Shown here in pieces: positions 13,346-25,124 of a DNA stretch of 64,000 bases. The notes below the pieces were generated by a model that was not told the origin of the DNA, made no database searches, and saw only the letters and a list, made by a program, of their open reading frames with translations. The number at the start of each line of letters is the position of its first letter. Positions within the stretch are counted from its first letter, which is position 1. The stretch is from Aphanomyces cochlioides (taxonomy: Eukaryota > Oomycota > Saprolegniomycetes > Saprolegniales > Verrucalvaceae): contig JAHQRK010000007.1 of assembly GCA_019828595.1 (NCBI GenBank), positions 2,852,001-2,916,000 on the forward strand, in the 5' to 3' direction. Both the position numbers and the translations under genes were made by a program.

Positions 13346-14268
13346 TTATTTGAAACCCATCAGTGACCCAAGCCGCTTCACTGGTTTCCTCAATGGTGGT
13401 GACGAGGCTACGTGCACGAGACGTTTCTTCATGGGTGGCCTTTTCGGTCGTTCCGGGGTTTTAAGCACCATTGTTTGTCGCACGGGTTGCGCTGGATAGC
13501 TTTGCACAGGCACGGGCTCTGCAATTATCTTCCGTGCTTGAACTGGTATAACAGGTGGACTTGGTTTTGGTTGACTTGATGCGATAACTACTTCTTTAAA
13601 CAACGCCGCAGTACGCGTGTCTCGTGATGTGATTGACACTTCTTCCTGCAATGCTTTTGCGATGGAGCAATCGGATGTCAATTGCGAGTCTCGATCTGAA
13701 TCGTCCGTAGAGAGTTTGGCCACCTAAACGAGTCTGATCTAGGGTATGTGTCGTGAAATATTACCCGTCGCTGTGATAATGGCGTTTGTACTTCAGTCGG
13801 TGAGAGCTCTAGCTTTTTGTAGAGCCACTTGAATGATTTAGGCAACATGCTTTGAAATCGACTTGACAATGTATCCACGACAAATGTGTTGAATGCTGAC
13901 TGCTCCGTAACTGCATCATTTCGATCAGCCATTGCGATTGCATCCATCGTCATTGCCATGGAAGACAAGATCGAGTACAGCTCTTTCTTCTCGCTCTTGT
14001 CTATAGGGTCACATTTCATCATTGCCGCACGCGTCAAGCGGCTAATCACTTGGAGTTGGAGCTGCCGTACTTTCGCGTCCGGTTGTTGCTTGATGGTTTT
14101 GATCGATGTGTGTGGCACAATCAACGATACAATTGCAGAAATCTCTTCTTTGCTCGCGCTAGGACATCTCTCAATGCAACCATCTGCAAATAAATCTATG
14201 TCTTCATCGCGTCCGCCAGATCCCAGTGCCGTGTTGTACATGTCGGTCAGATTAGCGGTTGTCACCAT
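13346..14268 (-). CDS. Unrecognised protein, 293 aa
   Basis: Two exons on the minus strand, 13765..14268 and 13346..13723, with a 41-nt intron; frame is continuous. The N-terminal ~180 residues are predicted mostly helical (acidic start, then Leu/Met-rich helices ending in KSFKWLYKKLEL). The C-terminal third is disordered, Pro- and basic-rich, with PERPKRPPMKKRLVHV and a short conserved-looking end KPVKRLGSLMGFK. I do not recognise the family. The first ATG (14268) is used; upstream in-frame sequence offers only GTG. Stop codon lies 2 bp from that of the convergent FAM192A-like gene, so the two 3' UTRs must overlap. Nuclear localisation is possible from the basic clusters, not shown. Confidence 0.6.
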
Positions 14269-14542
14269 GGTTGCTATTTTAAATATGGCACTCACTCTTA
14301 CATTACATGTTAGATATTTTGGAAAGTATGCAAGTTGAATACATTGATCCTGTTAAAATTATTCATTTTTATTTTATTATGCCAAAGTCTATTTTGGCGC
14401 GAAGATGGGCTCTTATAAGTACGATTTTTATGAAGTATACTTTATTCAATATATTTGAGAAAGTACAGACCTCGTTTCGACTTGAACTACGCACTTAAAA
14501 GAAGTTTGGCGCGACTTGGGTCATTGTAAAATTGGAAGATCC

Positions 14543-16865
14543 ATGGAGGACGACTTGACAAACGATGCCGCTGTCTCGACGGACGTCTTGATGGCTGTCC
14601 AAGTTCGCTCAAAGAAGCAACAGAATGAAGTGGGAGTAGCCGTGCGCCGGCCACGTGTTCGCAATTCCTGCATTCGAAATGCACCTGACGAAGACAAGAA
14701 TCAATGGGAGTTGGTACTCTATTCCTTCACCGATTGCATCCAGCTCTCGACTTTGGATAATCTCTTGGTACAGCTAGCTCCATCGGAATGCCTTGTTTCT
14801 GAAGGAGACATGGACAACAAGGTGCTCCGCCTTCTCCTGCAGTCACACAACGTCGAACGTACAGCAATCCCTGGAAAGCGCTTCAAAACTCCACTGAGCT
14901 CGATGGAGTCGAATTTGTGCCGATTGCTCGGTGTCTCAAGCGTCCAGGCTTCCCATCGCGTTGAGTTAGATATGGAATCAGCATTGGACTCGCTCTCAGC
15001 TCTTATCGAAACTCTCTCACTTATGACTGTCACAGAAGGCTACGGTGCCTATTCTCTATCAACTGGCGATGTGGACTCAGTCATGCAATTGGATCGTGCA
15101 GCGTTCACAGCTTTAAATCTTCTCCCAGACCCAGTCATTGGCATTCAAGCTCAAAACGCAAGTGTGTTGGAATTACTCAATCGAGGCAAAACTGCTATGG
15201 GTCGCCGAATGCTAGAGCGATGGATTCGAATGCCTTTGATGGACCCTAAGACTATCGAGGAAAGGCAAAATGTTGTTGCAACTTTTGTGGACGAATCAAC
15301 TCTGAGAATGGAATTGCTGGACGAATCCATGAAGGTGCTTCCCGATTTGGAAAAGGTGGCGGCTTCATTGGGAAAACAAAAGTCTGTGAAGCTAGACCAC
15401 TTGGTTTCTGTCTATGATTCAGCGAAGTTCATTATCCCCCGCATCGTTGAAGCTTTGGAAGACCACGAGACTTTGCACGAATCATTCAAAGTTCCATTGA
15501 GTAAAATCCAGCGTGATTTCACTGGTTATATCGCCCTTATCGAAGAGCTTGTCGACATGAACAGTCGACCTCAAGTAACAGTGAATGCAAAGCACGATAG
15601 TGATCTTCAGGAGATTCGCAACTCACTCAACGAGGTGGAAGAAGCTATTGAAGATGAGCATCACCGGGCCAAGCAAGATATTGGAGGGGATATCAAATGT
15701 GAAAAGGACAAAGTTCGAGGCTACGTATTCCGCCTTACAAACAAGAAGGAAGAAGAACGGTTGTCCAAGATGAAAGACGTACACATATGTCAAGTCCTTG
15801 TAAATGGCCTCTACTTCACGACTTCGACACTAAAGAAATTGGGTAAATCATACCTCCAATACATCGCCGATTACGAAGCTCGGCAAGCCCATATTTTGAA
15901 TGCAGCTATCGAAGTTGCAGCAACGTACGTACCAGTGATTGAATCGGCATCCAAGTTGTTGGCAACGCTTGATGTTTTGCTTGGATTTGCTCATGTTGCA
16001 TCTCATGCAAGCTACTGTCGCCCCGTCATTGGCACATCCTCAATCGTCCTCCAGAATGCGCGCCATCCTTGTGTAGAATTGCAGGATGGTGTTGAATTCA
16101 TTCCGAACAACGTGGAAATGGAACGAGAGTCGCGATTTCAGTTGATCACCGGTCCAAACATGGGCGGTAAATCCACGTACATTCGCGCTCTTGGTGCAAT
16201 CGTTGTGATGGCTCAAATTGGCAGCTATGTTCCAGCCACATCAGCAATGGTACTTCTTGACCTCACAAAACTCTTTACTTTCTACGCACTCTTAGGTGCC
16301 CATCGTAGACAGATTACTCGTGCGAGTTGGTGCCGGTGATATGCAACAGCGTGGGGTGTCAACATTTATGCTTGAAATGTTGGAAGCTGCTGTCATCTGC
16401 AAGAAAGCAACTGAGAGATCCCTCGTCATCATCGATGAATTGGGCCGCGGAACATCAACCTACGATGGGTTTGGATTGGCATGGGCAATCTCGGACTACT
16501 TGGTCAAGAGAAATTGCTGGTGTGTCTTTGCAACACATTTCCACGAATTGACCGCGTTGGCGAAAGAAGCATCGGGTGTTGTGAACAAACACGTGACAGC
16601 GCATACAGCCGACAATCACATCGCGATGGTATACGAAGTGCGCGATGGGCCATGCCTCGAAAGCTTTGGCATTCATGTTGCTGAGATGGCCGGCTTTCCA
16701 TCATCTGTCGTCGCGTCCGCCAAGCGTAAAGCCAGTGATCTCGAGCATTTCGACCTGTCCAAATCGCACAAGAAACCTCACTTTCGCGAGGCGTTTCGTT
16801 CCATCGATATGGACGCGATCCAGGACGATGATGCGGTCGTGGCGCGCGTTTCAGCACTTCTTTAA
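14543..16865 (+). CDS. MSH2: MSH2-type MutS mismatch-repair ATPase lacking N-terminal domain I
   Basis: MutS homologue of 758 aa (human MSH2 934). Exons 14543..16249 and 16296..16865, intron 46 nt. Recognised by [28 protein letters not shown], Walker [13 protein letters not shown], signature [13 protein letters not shown] and Walker [21 protein letters not shown], then [11 protein letters not shown]. These are MSH2-like rather than MSH3/4/5/6. Homology begins in connector domain II immediately after the ATG; about 125 residues of domain I are missing, and the 247 bp upstream contain stops in the coding frame and no domain I candidate. A basic insert of about 25 residues ([13 protein letters not shown]...) sits early in domain II, and the C-terminal tail is short. 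Whether the protein still pairs with MSH6/MSH3 is unknown. Convergent with eIF3e, 25 bp apart. Confidence 0.85.
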
Positions 16866-16890
16866 TTCAAATGACACATGTCTATTATAG

Positions 16891-18263
16891 CTAAAAGAGC
16901 GGCCGATGCTGCTGACGCTTCCCAAGTCGATCAAACTGCGAAATCAAGCTAGTCGTCCGTGCCGCCAAGTCTTTCGTCTTGTTGATCACTTGACGGTAGA
17001 CCGAGTCGTATCGCGCATCCATCACAATCACATCCTTTTGCGAGTCAATCTTGGCGTCGAGGCGCGCGTTGCGGATCAAATCGACGATCCATCGCTCGGC
17101 GTCGCCCTTTTCATTCATCGCGAGCTTCTCGGCCAACATTGAGATGTCAATCGTGTGGTGGATGCGGCAGTAGATCTCAAACGTGAGGAGGCGGGCATTC
17201 TCCATGAACGCCGCCATGTTCTTCTCGGCCAAGAAGAAATCGGACGCGAGCACATGCTTGCACTCGAGCAACTTGGTCTGCGCGACTTCAAAGTCAAAGT
17301 CGACAAACAGGCATTCCAGGAACTCAATGATCGGATCGCGGTACGCCTTGTCGTCCACGTGCATGATCCGCAAAAGATCTTTGATCAAATGGCGTCGCTT
17401 CTTGTGCAAGATGACACCTGCCGCCAAGTACCGCATCAACCATGGCGCATTCGTTTGGATGGCTTCGAGGCATCGGCTCTGCAAAAAGAAATCCACGATC
17501 GCGTCACGTCCATCTTCGTGCCACGCAAAGATGAACAAAGCCCAGTGGAGCAGCCATGTTCGCTGCTGCAATTGTTCCAATGGCGATCGGTGGTCAATGG
17601 CTTCGTGGATGCGGGTAATATCCGCCAGCGCATCTTCCCATCGGAAAACAAGGATTTCTGCGGCCAATTTACCCCAGAGAGCGTTGATGTACTTGTCCGA
17701 TGCATTGGGGACCAAGACGCCATAGTAGGTCAAGTACGTCAAGCAGTTGCCGTAGTTGCCACATTCGTACTGGAGCTTGGCGTACTTGTACAAGTTGTCC
17801 AAAACTTCCGTTGTAATCTACATCCATGCCGCATGAGCTAAAATATAAGAGAGTGGAGGAAACATACCCCATGGTGTTGTTCCAAGTAGACAGCGGTCAA
17901 CAAGCCATCGTTCTGCAACGCAATGATCTTGTCTTGGTTCTCAATCAAGTCCAACATGGGTTTGCATGCAAGCTTGGCGGCATTCACTTGGTCGACGACC
18001 GCTTTTCGCTTCTGTTCCATGTCATCTGGGACTTTGGTCGTCTTGTGGAGCGATTGATACACTTCGATGGCAAAATCCGCCATGCTCGCAGTCTTGGCCA
18101 AGTCGAGTTTCGCCGCGAGGAGTTGCTTCTCGTCGTACATTTCGTTGGTCGAGAGAAAGTCAATCAAAGGGAACATAAAGTGCAAGTCCATGTACGGCGC
18201 CAACGTGTTGGTCAAGTCATATTCGGCTTTTGGCGCGCCGTCGACTTTGGTGGTGTCGGCCAT
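16891..18263 (-). CDS. EIF3E: Eukaryotic translation initiation factor 3 subunit E (INT6)
   Basis: 440 aa (human 445). eIF3e is a PCI subunit of the eIF3 complex that recruits mRNA to the 40S ribosome. Exons 17868..18263 and 16891..17817 on the minus strand; intron 50 nt. The N-terminal eIF3 domain is clear: YDLTNTLAPYMDLHFMFPL, then LSTNEMYDEKQLLAAKLDL (family: FPLLEFLSxKExYxExELLxxKLDLL). The second half carries TPR-like helices (YAKLQYECGNYGNC) and the PCI winged helix with LAMNEKGDAERWIVDLIRNA. The end is near the family's usual end. ATG at 18263 is the only plausible start. No unusual features. Confidence 0.92.
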
Positions 18264-19195
18264 GCTCTGAGATGGGAAGAACCTGAAAATGCACTCACTG
18301 GCGACGGACCACCAATCGCTTTGGGGCTCGGTTTGTCAATAAATCAGACAAAAATTAACAATTTATTGGTCGAAATAGTAAAAACATGTCCAAAATCATT
18401 TATTTTCTATAATTTTCATCTTTTCCAACAGACAACAACGGCCGGCGAAGGAGTCTTCCGCAGAGCTAGATTGCGCTATGGTACTTCGTATTTCAGTGAC
18501 AGCAGCTCCATATCGTGACACGTATCTGTAGAATAGGATGGAGTGGCCAAAAGGATTGAATATGTTCAATGGGGGAATCGAGGGGGAGTTGGAGGCATTG
18601 GAGAGGGGGTTTGAGAGCCCAGGCTGCATTATTCGCTCGAATTGACTTTGTCAGCGCGGGTTTCAATATTAGAAGCGTCGAGGATTGCGTTCGAATCGAG
18701 AGAAAGACCATCTATCTTTTCAGCCACTGTCATACCCACACAAGCCCGTCAGAGAGAAGTATCACATTTTTTATCTTTTCAACGATTTTACTTGAAATAT
18801 ATGGAAAAATGGACGAAATGTCGAAAAAAGTATCAAAAATTTGGAAAAAGTGAAAAATCACACTCTTCAAATGTCTATCGGATCTTGCAAGGAGACAGCA
18901 TGGCGACACCCGACGCTCCTAGCACTTCAAGCAGGCATCAAGCCAAACCAATTTGCTCCTCCATCATGCTTGCAGCTTCTAGACGTGACAAAAGATGTCG
19001 TTGTCGGATACGAAGTGATTGCCATCTTCGCCACACAGATGCAATTTCAATGGACTTGGATGACCATCTCGGTCGTTTTCCTGCCTGCTTAAATCACGAT
19101 TCCGAGATCTCCCACCTGCAGCGATACCGCTCATTTTCCCAGCAAGCCAAATCGCATTATTGTGCAGCCGCAATGGCATTTCGATTCAAGATTTA
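18264..19195. other. Intergenic st. 930 bp with one weak minus-strand ORF
   Basis: The gap between eIF3e and the 3' end of ATAD1 is AT-rich around 18320-18420 and 18760-18860. A minus-strand ORF at 18396..18629 starts at an ATG (MQPGLSNPLSNASNS...) and gives about 77 aa with a Pro/Ser-rich first half; it matches no family I know and has no clear promoter signal. Plus-strand ORFs at 18900..19322 run antisense into ATAD1 and look like shadows. I call no gene here. Confidence 0.3.
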
Positions 19196-20634
19196 TTATC
19201 GGCGTTGGTACGGTGTCGAATTGCCAGCAGCTTGCATGAAATGTTGCATGCCAAGCGCCATCATGGCTGCCAACATATCTGGTGTCAGTACGTTTCCTTG
19301 GGGGGCTTCTTGTTCAGCGTAGGCATATGCTGTTGCACCTGTGGCATGCACTCGCGTTCGTGCAACTTCAAAATCGTGCTTCGACACCGGACGCTTCGTG
19401 CTTTGGATGCTGCCGTTGCTATCGCTGCCTTGCGTGGCTGAACTATTTGCTCGAAACTCTGCAATGTATTCGCGGAGGGGAATCATCAACGCGGCGCGAC
19501 ACAGTTCCTTGAGATCACTGCCGCTATAATTTACAGTATCGCGGGCAATCTGTGCGAGATCGAGATCGGACGCCAAGGGTTCACCACGGAGATGCACTTG
19601 TAAAATTTGTTGGCGCTGCGATGCATCAGGCAGGTCGACTTCAAAGGTGCGTGGCATTCGTCGGAGAAAAGCTGCATCCTAGTAAACCACAATGAGCAAG
19701 GGACACATACAACAACAAAGCTCGTACGACGTCTGCAGGACGATTCGTTGCGCCGAGAACGACCACACCAAAGCCTCCGTCGGGGGAATTGTCAACGAAG
19801 CCATCCCAGAGCGCTAGAAATTCCTATTTGTGTCGTCAATCGGCTTCAAGATGCAGTGAAACTTACAGTTTTCATGGAATTGTATGTTGGATCGGATGCG
19901 CCACCGCTACGCGCACCCATGAACGAATCCACTTCGTCGATGAAGATGATACAAGGCGCGAGTTTCTTGGCGAGGGAAAACGCTGCTTTGACGAGCTTCT
20001 GCGACTCACCAAACCATTTGCTCATGAGCGTACTAATCTTGAGGTTGATGAAGAACGCGCCCGATTCCTTTGCAATCGCCTTCGCCAAGAGCGTCTTTCC
20101 CGTGCCGGGTTTGCCATACAGCAGAATGCCTTTCGGGACTGTGAGCAGCTTGGACGACGTGAAGAAATCCGGGTGCTGCAGTGGCAAGATAACTAAATCA
20201 TACAACTCGCGCTTTTGATGCTCGAGGCCACCAATGTCGGCAAATGTCTCGTGCAGTTCAGCCGGGTCAACCAAGTCGGCTGCAATAATTGACTCGTAGT
20301 AATTCATCGTAATCGCTGCGCGTTGCGAATCCTTGAGGCGCTTCTTGAGCTTGGATGCGCTTTCGCTTGCTCCATACATATCTCCAATCATGGGTTTGTA
20401 TTGCTACGTGCACACATGATGGCCGTAGTGCGCGCGCATGCTCATTTGAAACCTTACCTTGTAGAGATATTGGACGCAAACGTACGTCCCGTAGAGAAGC
20501 ATGACATTGAGAGCAATATCAACAGCTTGCTCAATGGCATTTGAGGTCTGTGCTGGGATATCCCTGTCAGAAGTCGAACTATTCCCTCCATCTTGGATCG
20601 ACGGCGTGGTTGGTTTGCTGCTTCCACTGCCCAT
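19196..20634 (-). CDS. ATAD1: ATAD1/Msp1 AAA+ membrane-protein dislocase
   Basis: 430 aa; Msp1/ATAD1 extracts mislocalised tail-anchored proteins from the outer mitochondrial and peroxisomal membrane. Minus-strand exons 20458..20634, 19867..20403, 19728..19823 and 19196..19678; introns 54, 43 and 49 nt. Order: short N-tail, one membrane segment (about residues 35-55, ALNVMLLYGTYVCVQYLY), linker with YYE...DLVDP, then AAA core: FADIGGLEHQKRELYDLVI, Walker A GKPGTGKTLLAKA, pore loop KWFGESQKLV, Walker B CIIFIDEVDSFMGARS, sensor 1 GATNRP, Arg finger FLRRMPRTFEV, and the C-lobe GSDLKELCRAA. The start MGSGSSKP also fits an N-myristoylation consensus (Gly2, Ser6), unusual next to a membrane helix. 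The C-terminal Met/Ala-rich tail is family-typical in position but not conserved. Confidence 0.9.
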
Positions 20635-21304
20635 CTTCCACAGTTGACAAGAAAAATCAATTCGAAAATAATAAAAAAAATATAAAAAATATAAAATAAA
20701 AAAATCCGAAACTCAATTTCCGTGCGGTATAAATTTCTCTGAACTGTCTCGTTTCAAGACGCAAGCAAGAAAAGCCTCCGCGAATGCCCAACGCCTTTCG
20801 CTGGCATTCCATGTCTCAGTTCTATCCGGCTGAGTGCTGTACGCAGGTACATTTGAATAGACGGATTCACAGCTCTTTCTTATATATCAACTCGATTTCT
20901 TAAATTCATTAAAGTTTTCTTTAATGTTCTTTTAACCCTTCAATAGTTTCTTTAAATGGTCTGAACTATCCCACTCGAGTCCAAAAACCGCCTTGCACAT
21001 GACTTCAACGTCAGAATACAAATCAGACATGCTATCTACTCTCGCAGACCGTTTCGGTTCATTTCGGCATCGTTTTCATTCAATCTACGACTGTCTTGAG
21101 AGTTTTTCCTGTGGAGAACAGTGAGTTCTTTCTGTAGATAATATTTTTAGTCAATTAAAATGCCCTCTTTGAAATAATGTCATTTAATTGGCTATAAATA
21201 AAATATTTTAACCAATCAATGAATATTATTCCAAAATACTGGGATTTGATTGGTCCGTCTCGTCTATCGTCTTCATCAACGGGCAATTCTTCCATCAGTT
21301 TGGA
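20635..21304. other. AT-rich divergent intergenic gap with CCAAT boxes
   Basis: About 670 bp without a supported gene. An A-rich tract lies at 20650-20710. Near the downstream start there are ATTGG 21187, CCAAT 21212 and ATTGG 21249; the CCAAT to ATTGG distance (37) is close to the 36 bp seen in the array at 971-1100. Presumed promoter region for ATAD1 and the gene at 21305. Confidence 0.4.
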
Positions 21305-23676
21305 ATGAGCAGCCAAGGTGCACCGCTGCACGACGAGACGATCCATCTATTGAACCCCCAGCAACGCCGCGACCTCGACACTCTCACGAGACTTGTCGCT
21401 GCTGATCTGGATGAGATCTACACGGATATGGACGTGATTTCGGCCTTGCGCGCAGCGAATTTTGACACAGCTAAGGCGTTTCTCGCGCTCAAAAAGCGTA
21501 GTGAAGTGAACAAGAAGCGATCGCTTCTTGACGACGACACGTGGCGATTTCCGAAGCGTGGAAGAATGTCGCTTCCTGCCAATGCGTCGAGATATCCACG
21601 ATTCCTCACTCCACTTGATGCTGCGCGCGAAGCCGACGCCCGCAATTCAATGCGAATCCCCGCGTCGGCACCATCTCGCATTGAAACCGATCTTGTCGAT
21701 GCATACAATGTGCAATATAGCCAGAAATACCTTTCAGACAGTCAGGAGACTCAAGTCTCGCCGTCGCCACCGTCGCAATCTAACCGTCGTGAGGGTGATC
21801 CCACTTGTGCAGCAAACTTGCTGACTCAAAATTTGTCGAGCCGGTTGAATCCTTTCAAGGAGGAGACAGAGCATTCTCTCGAAGAAGTCCTGGAAAAATT
21901 GGCTGTGCACTGGACCTCGGACGTGAAAAATCTGCTTGAACAAGCCTGTACAGCACATTTCAATGCTGCGACGAAGAAGCCTTCCAGCTTTGACGCCACT
22001 GAAGCATCCAACTTGCTCTTGGACATTTTGTCGTTGCTACCTCACGTCGACCACATGGATGCCTTGGTATATCTGCCGTAAGCCACCTTGAAACTCAATG
22101 CATCCTTGTAGGAAAAGCGTATTACACCTAGCGAAGACGACGTGCATCGATCCGATCAAGCAGCTATGGCAGCGTCGCTTGCTGCACTTCCTAAGCCTGA
22201 AGACAAGATCAAGGCGTTAAATTTGGCTTGTCATGGTCACGTAACGCGACTGGAGTCATACCGCAAGGCCAAGAAAGAGCTTGAAGTCATGCATTCCACG
22301 ATTACCTTTCTCCTCAAGGAGAAATTGGGCTATGTTACGTCACTTGTGCAAACTGGTCAAGCTAATTTATCGGAGAAAGCAGCGCATCTGCAGCAGACGC
22401 GCACTGAAGAAGGCGAAGCGGCAAAGAAATTGCAAGACTTGGTGACGAAACGCCGCACATCGTTCCTGGAAGCGGGGTTGCACGCCGACGCTGCCTTGAT
22501 CCGTGCACAAACCGTCGTTTTCACCAGCTCGGACGAGATCGAAGCCGTCGCGTTTCGAGAACAGCACTCGACCACAGAGCGCGCTGTCAATACTGCAACC
22601 GATGCATGGGAAGCTGCGAGTAAGCTGGACGCGTTCAACATTGCCGTGCAAATGCTCATGCGCTCCGTCGTAGCCATACGACAGAATTCGCTTGACCACG
22701 CCTTTGAAGCGGTACTGCTTTATCTTTGAACTCGCCTGACTCGAACGGTGTGTTGTAGTTTGACAAGGAGCATGCTCGAGCACAAGCTATATCAACCGAG
22801 CAGCTCAAGTCGCTTCTGCCGCGCTTGATGGACCAACTGGTGTCGTTTGAAGATGCACTCGTCCAACGCATGCAGCACGCGACTGAAGAAGCCGAGTCGG
22901 AACGACTTCGGCTCATGAAGCACGATCAACTGATGGGTGACTCAGCGCCGACTCGGCGTAAGAATATTGAAGACTCGATTGCCGAGTTCGACAACGCCGT
23001 GCAGTTGTCGCGCGACTTGATGGAGCACACTGCAAGTGAGCAGATGCTACTTTGGATGTCTTTGCAAGAGGTAGTGTCGCCTGACGTCATCGACGTTTTG
23101 AAGGACGAATGCGGCCGACATGCGATGCAAGTCCAAGGTCCCATGCGGCAAGTTTTTGTTCGTTTTGCCTACGCGAGCAACACTCCCGTCACTTCGTCGT
23201 CGTCGTTGTCCTCACTGGTCATTCATGAAGAAGTGCATGACGACGAAAAGGAAGAAAAACCAGCAGCATCGACAATCGCAACAGGACAGAGTGAACGCCA
23301 AGACGCACAAGTCAACGACGCGGCTGCAGTGAAAGACGCAGCACGTCATGGACATGGATATCCACCAAATGCGCCGACGACTGGACCAACGTCTCCACCG
23401 CGACCGCAGTCGGAATCGACAACATCTTCCAGTAGCAAGTACCACGTGGGCGACGTGTTGTACACGAGAATCAACGAGACGGCATTTATACCATGCCGCG
23501 TCTTGGAAGAAATGACGCCAGACAACAAGTACAAGATGCTCTACGAAGACGGATCGATCTTCAGCGTCCCCGAGAACCATCTCTTCACTTATGACGAGTA
23601 CCAAGACGTGTTGGCCCAAGTCGAGATTGAAGACGAGGCGGCGGCGGCGGCGGCGCCGCGATGCGCATTGATGTAG
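21305..23676 (+). CDS. Unrecognised coiled-coil protein with Tudor-like end and CaaX-type tail, 759 aa
   Basis: Exons 21305..22066, 22112..22711 and 22759..23676; introns 45 and 47 nt. Residues ~15-70 form a UBA/CUE-like three-helix segment (RRDLDTLTRLVAADLDEIY). The middle (about 190-560) is long amphipathic helix, probably coiled coil (KELEVMHSTITFLLKEKLG). Residues ~680-735 resemble a Tudor/SGF29-type barrel: VGDVLYTRINETAFIPCRV then YKMLYEDGSIFSVPENHLF. A Glu/Ala linker leads to the C-terminus RCALM, which fits a CaaX box with X = Met (farnesyl-type). I do not know the family. A Tudor fold suggests binding to methylated ligands; prenylation would instead place it on membranes, so one of the two inferences may be wrong. 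Complete start and stop are visible. Confidence 0.6.
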
Positions 23677-23722
23677 GCAGCAGGAAGGATTAGATAAGTT
23701 AACAGGATGACGGTCAAGGTGA

Positions 23723-25041
23723 TTAGATGATGACTTCGTTCGGATTCAACGTGGACATGTCGACAGCAATCTTGCTAGTCGCAGTGTTGTCAACCCAGTA
23801 GATGCTTGGAAACGCAGTGAAGATGGCGGCTGGATAGATGGAAAAGGGCTTTGGTTCATGGAAGACACGACCGTCGGCATGATAGACTTGGAAACGATGT
23901 CTTGGTAGAAATGACGGCAGTGGATGGAAGTTACGAAGGAGAGAGGAATGTTCATCGTGTGAGCTCGATGGGAAGAGAGATGATGGACGGTGTGATGATG
24001 GAGGATGGTTGACGCGGCGTTTCTTCCTTGGTTGGGACACCCTCGCCGATGGACGACGGTCGACTTCATCTTCTGACGAGGAAGATGAAGAGTTCCGGAG
24101 GAGGTCCAGGAGAAGTTGCCGCCTCAAATCGAAAGAACTTGGCGATGGAGTGGACGACGAGGACGAGATTGTCGTCGTGGCCGACTTGGCGCCGCCACGA
24201 TGTCTTCTTGGAGATGAGATCACAATTTCGCCATCTTCGTCAGACGAAGACGATGAGGAATCGTGTAAGAGTCCAAGGAGAAGCTGCTTGGATGTTGCTG
24301 CTGCGGTCGTACCTCGTCGAGTCAACGCAGTGGAGGCTTTACTTGTACGTCGGTTGGCGACAGCTCGACTGTCACGTGCTTGAATCGAAAGACTGCTGCA
24401 CGGGACATCTTCGGATGAAGATGCGGAATCGTCCAAAAGTCCAAGGAGAAGTTGCTTTCGTTCGTCTTCGACGGCCATTCCTCGTCGTGCCGACACAGTC
24501 GAGACGGTCTGTCGGTTGGCCATGGGATCATTCTCGTCTCTTTCAAGTGTGCCGTCGCTCGACGCAGTCTCTTCGTCATCCATGGACAGACTCTCGTCGT
24601 CTTCATCCATTTATCCAAGAGTTCAATCACAACTGGCTCTTTCCGCGCCGTTGACGTCATCGACTCTCTGTTGTCTTTGTGATGATCGTCGTCTTCGTCC
24701 GATGTCGTCGAGTAGTCTGTGCCGTCCAGGAGATTCTGGAGCAGCTCCTTGAGTCGTTTGTTCATCTCCGCTCGATCAACGTCGTCTTTTTCTCCAAATA
24801 TGCAACTGTTGACATCTGGCTAATGCAGCTTCCATCATTCTCCATCAGGCTGACTTCTTGGGCATCTTTCATGTCTTTCCATGGGAAGAAAGGCAAGTCG
24901 GTCGTCAATGCTAGTCTATGTGTATTGAGAGACACTTTATCAACAAGCTGTCGCGTCTGGACAAGAGTCCACGGTGGATCTCGCCGTTCCCTGGACACGG
25001 ACAACAAACACACAAATATGTTGATGCGATTCTGCCGCCAT
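23723..25041 (-). CDS. Ser/Asp-rich repeat protein with LLLGLL-type motifs, about 402 aa
   Basis: Unrecognised protein. Best model: exons 24945..25041, 24855..24910, 24634..24819 and 23723..24592, with introns of 34, 35 and 41 nt; all phases agree, but these are the smallest introns in the window and the third ends in GAG, so the model is moderate. A leucine motif followed by a Ser/acidic run recurs four times: KRLKELLQNLLDGTDYS, KQLLLGLLDDSASSSED, KQLLLGLLHDSSSSSSDED and RQLLLDLLRNSSSSSSEDE. The acidic-serine runs look like CK2 targets. The C-terminal 60 residues (HRFQVYHADGRVFHEPKPF...) look folded. The same motif opens the SR-rich RRM protein at 57447. If the third intron is wrong, a 1-nt frameshift near 24610 would be needed to join the two halves. 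Confidence 0.5.
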
Positions 25042-25124
25042 GTTTGCGCTCCGTTTCTTCAGCAGACCGCAACATCGCTCGATGCAAAATGCTTCTCGAC
25101 GGGCTTGAGATCACAGTCATGGCT

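Noticed and set aside
18900..19322. Plus-strand ORF of about 140 aa, Cys/Arg-rich
   Set aside because: Antisense to the last exon of ATAD1 and without family features or introns; composition looks like a shadow.
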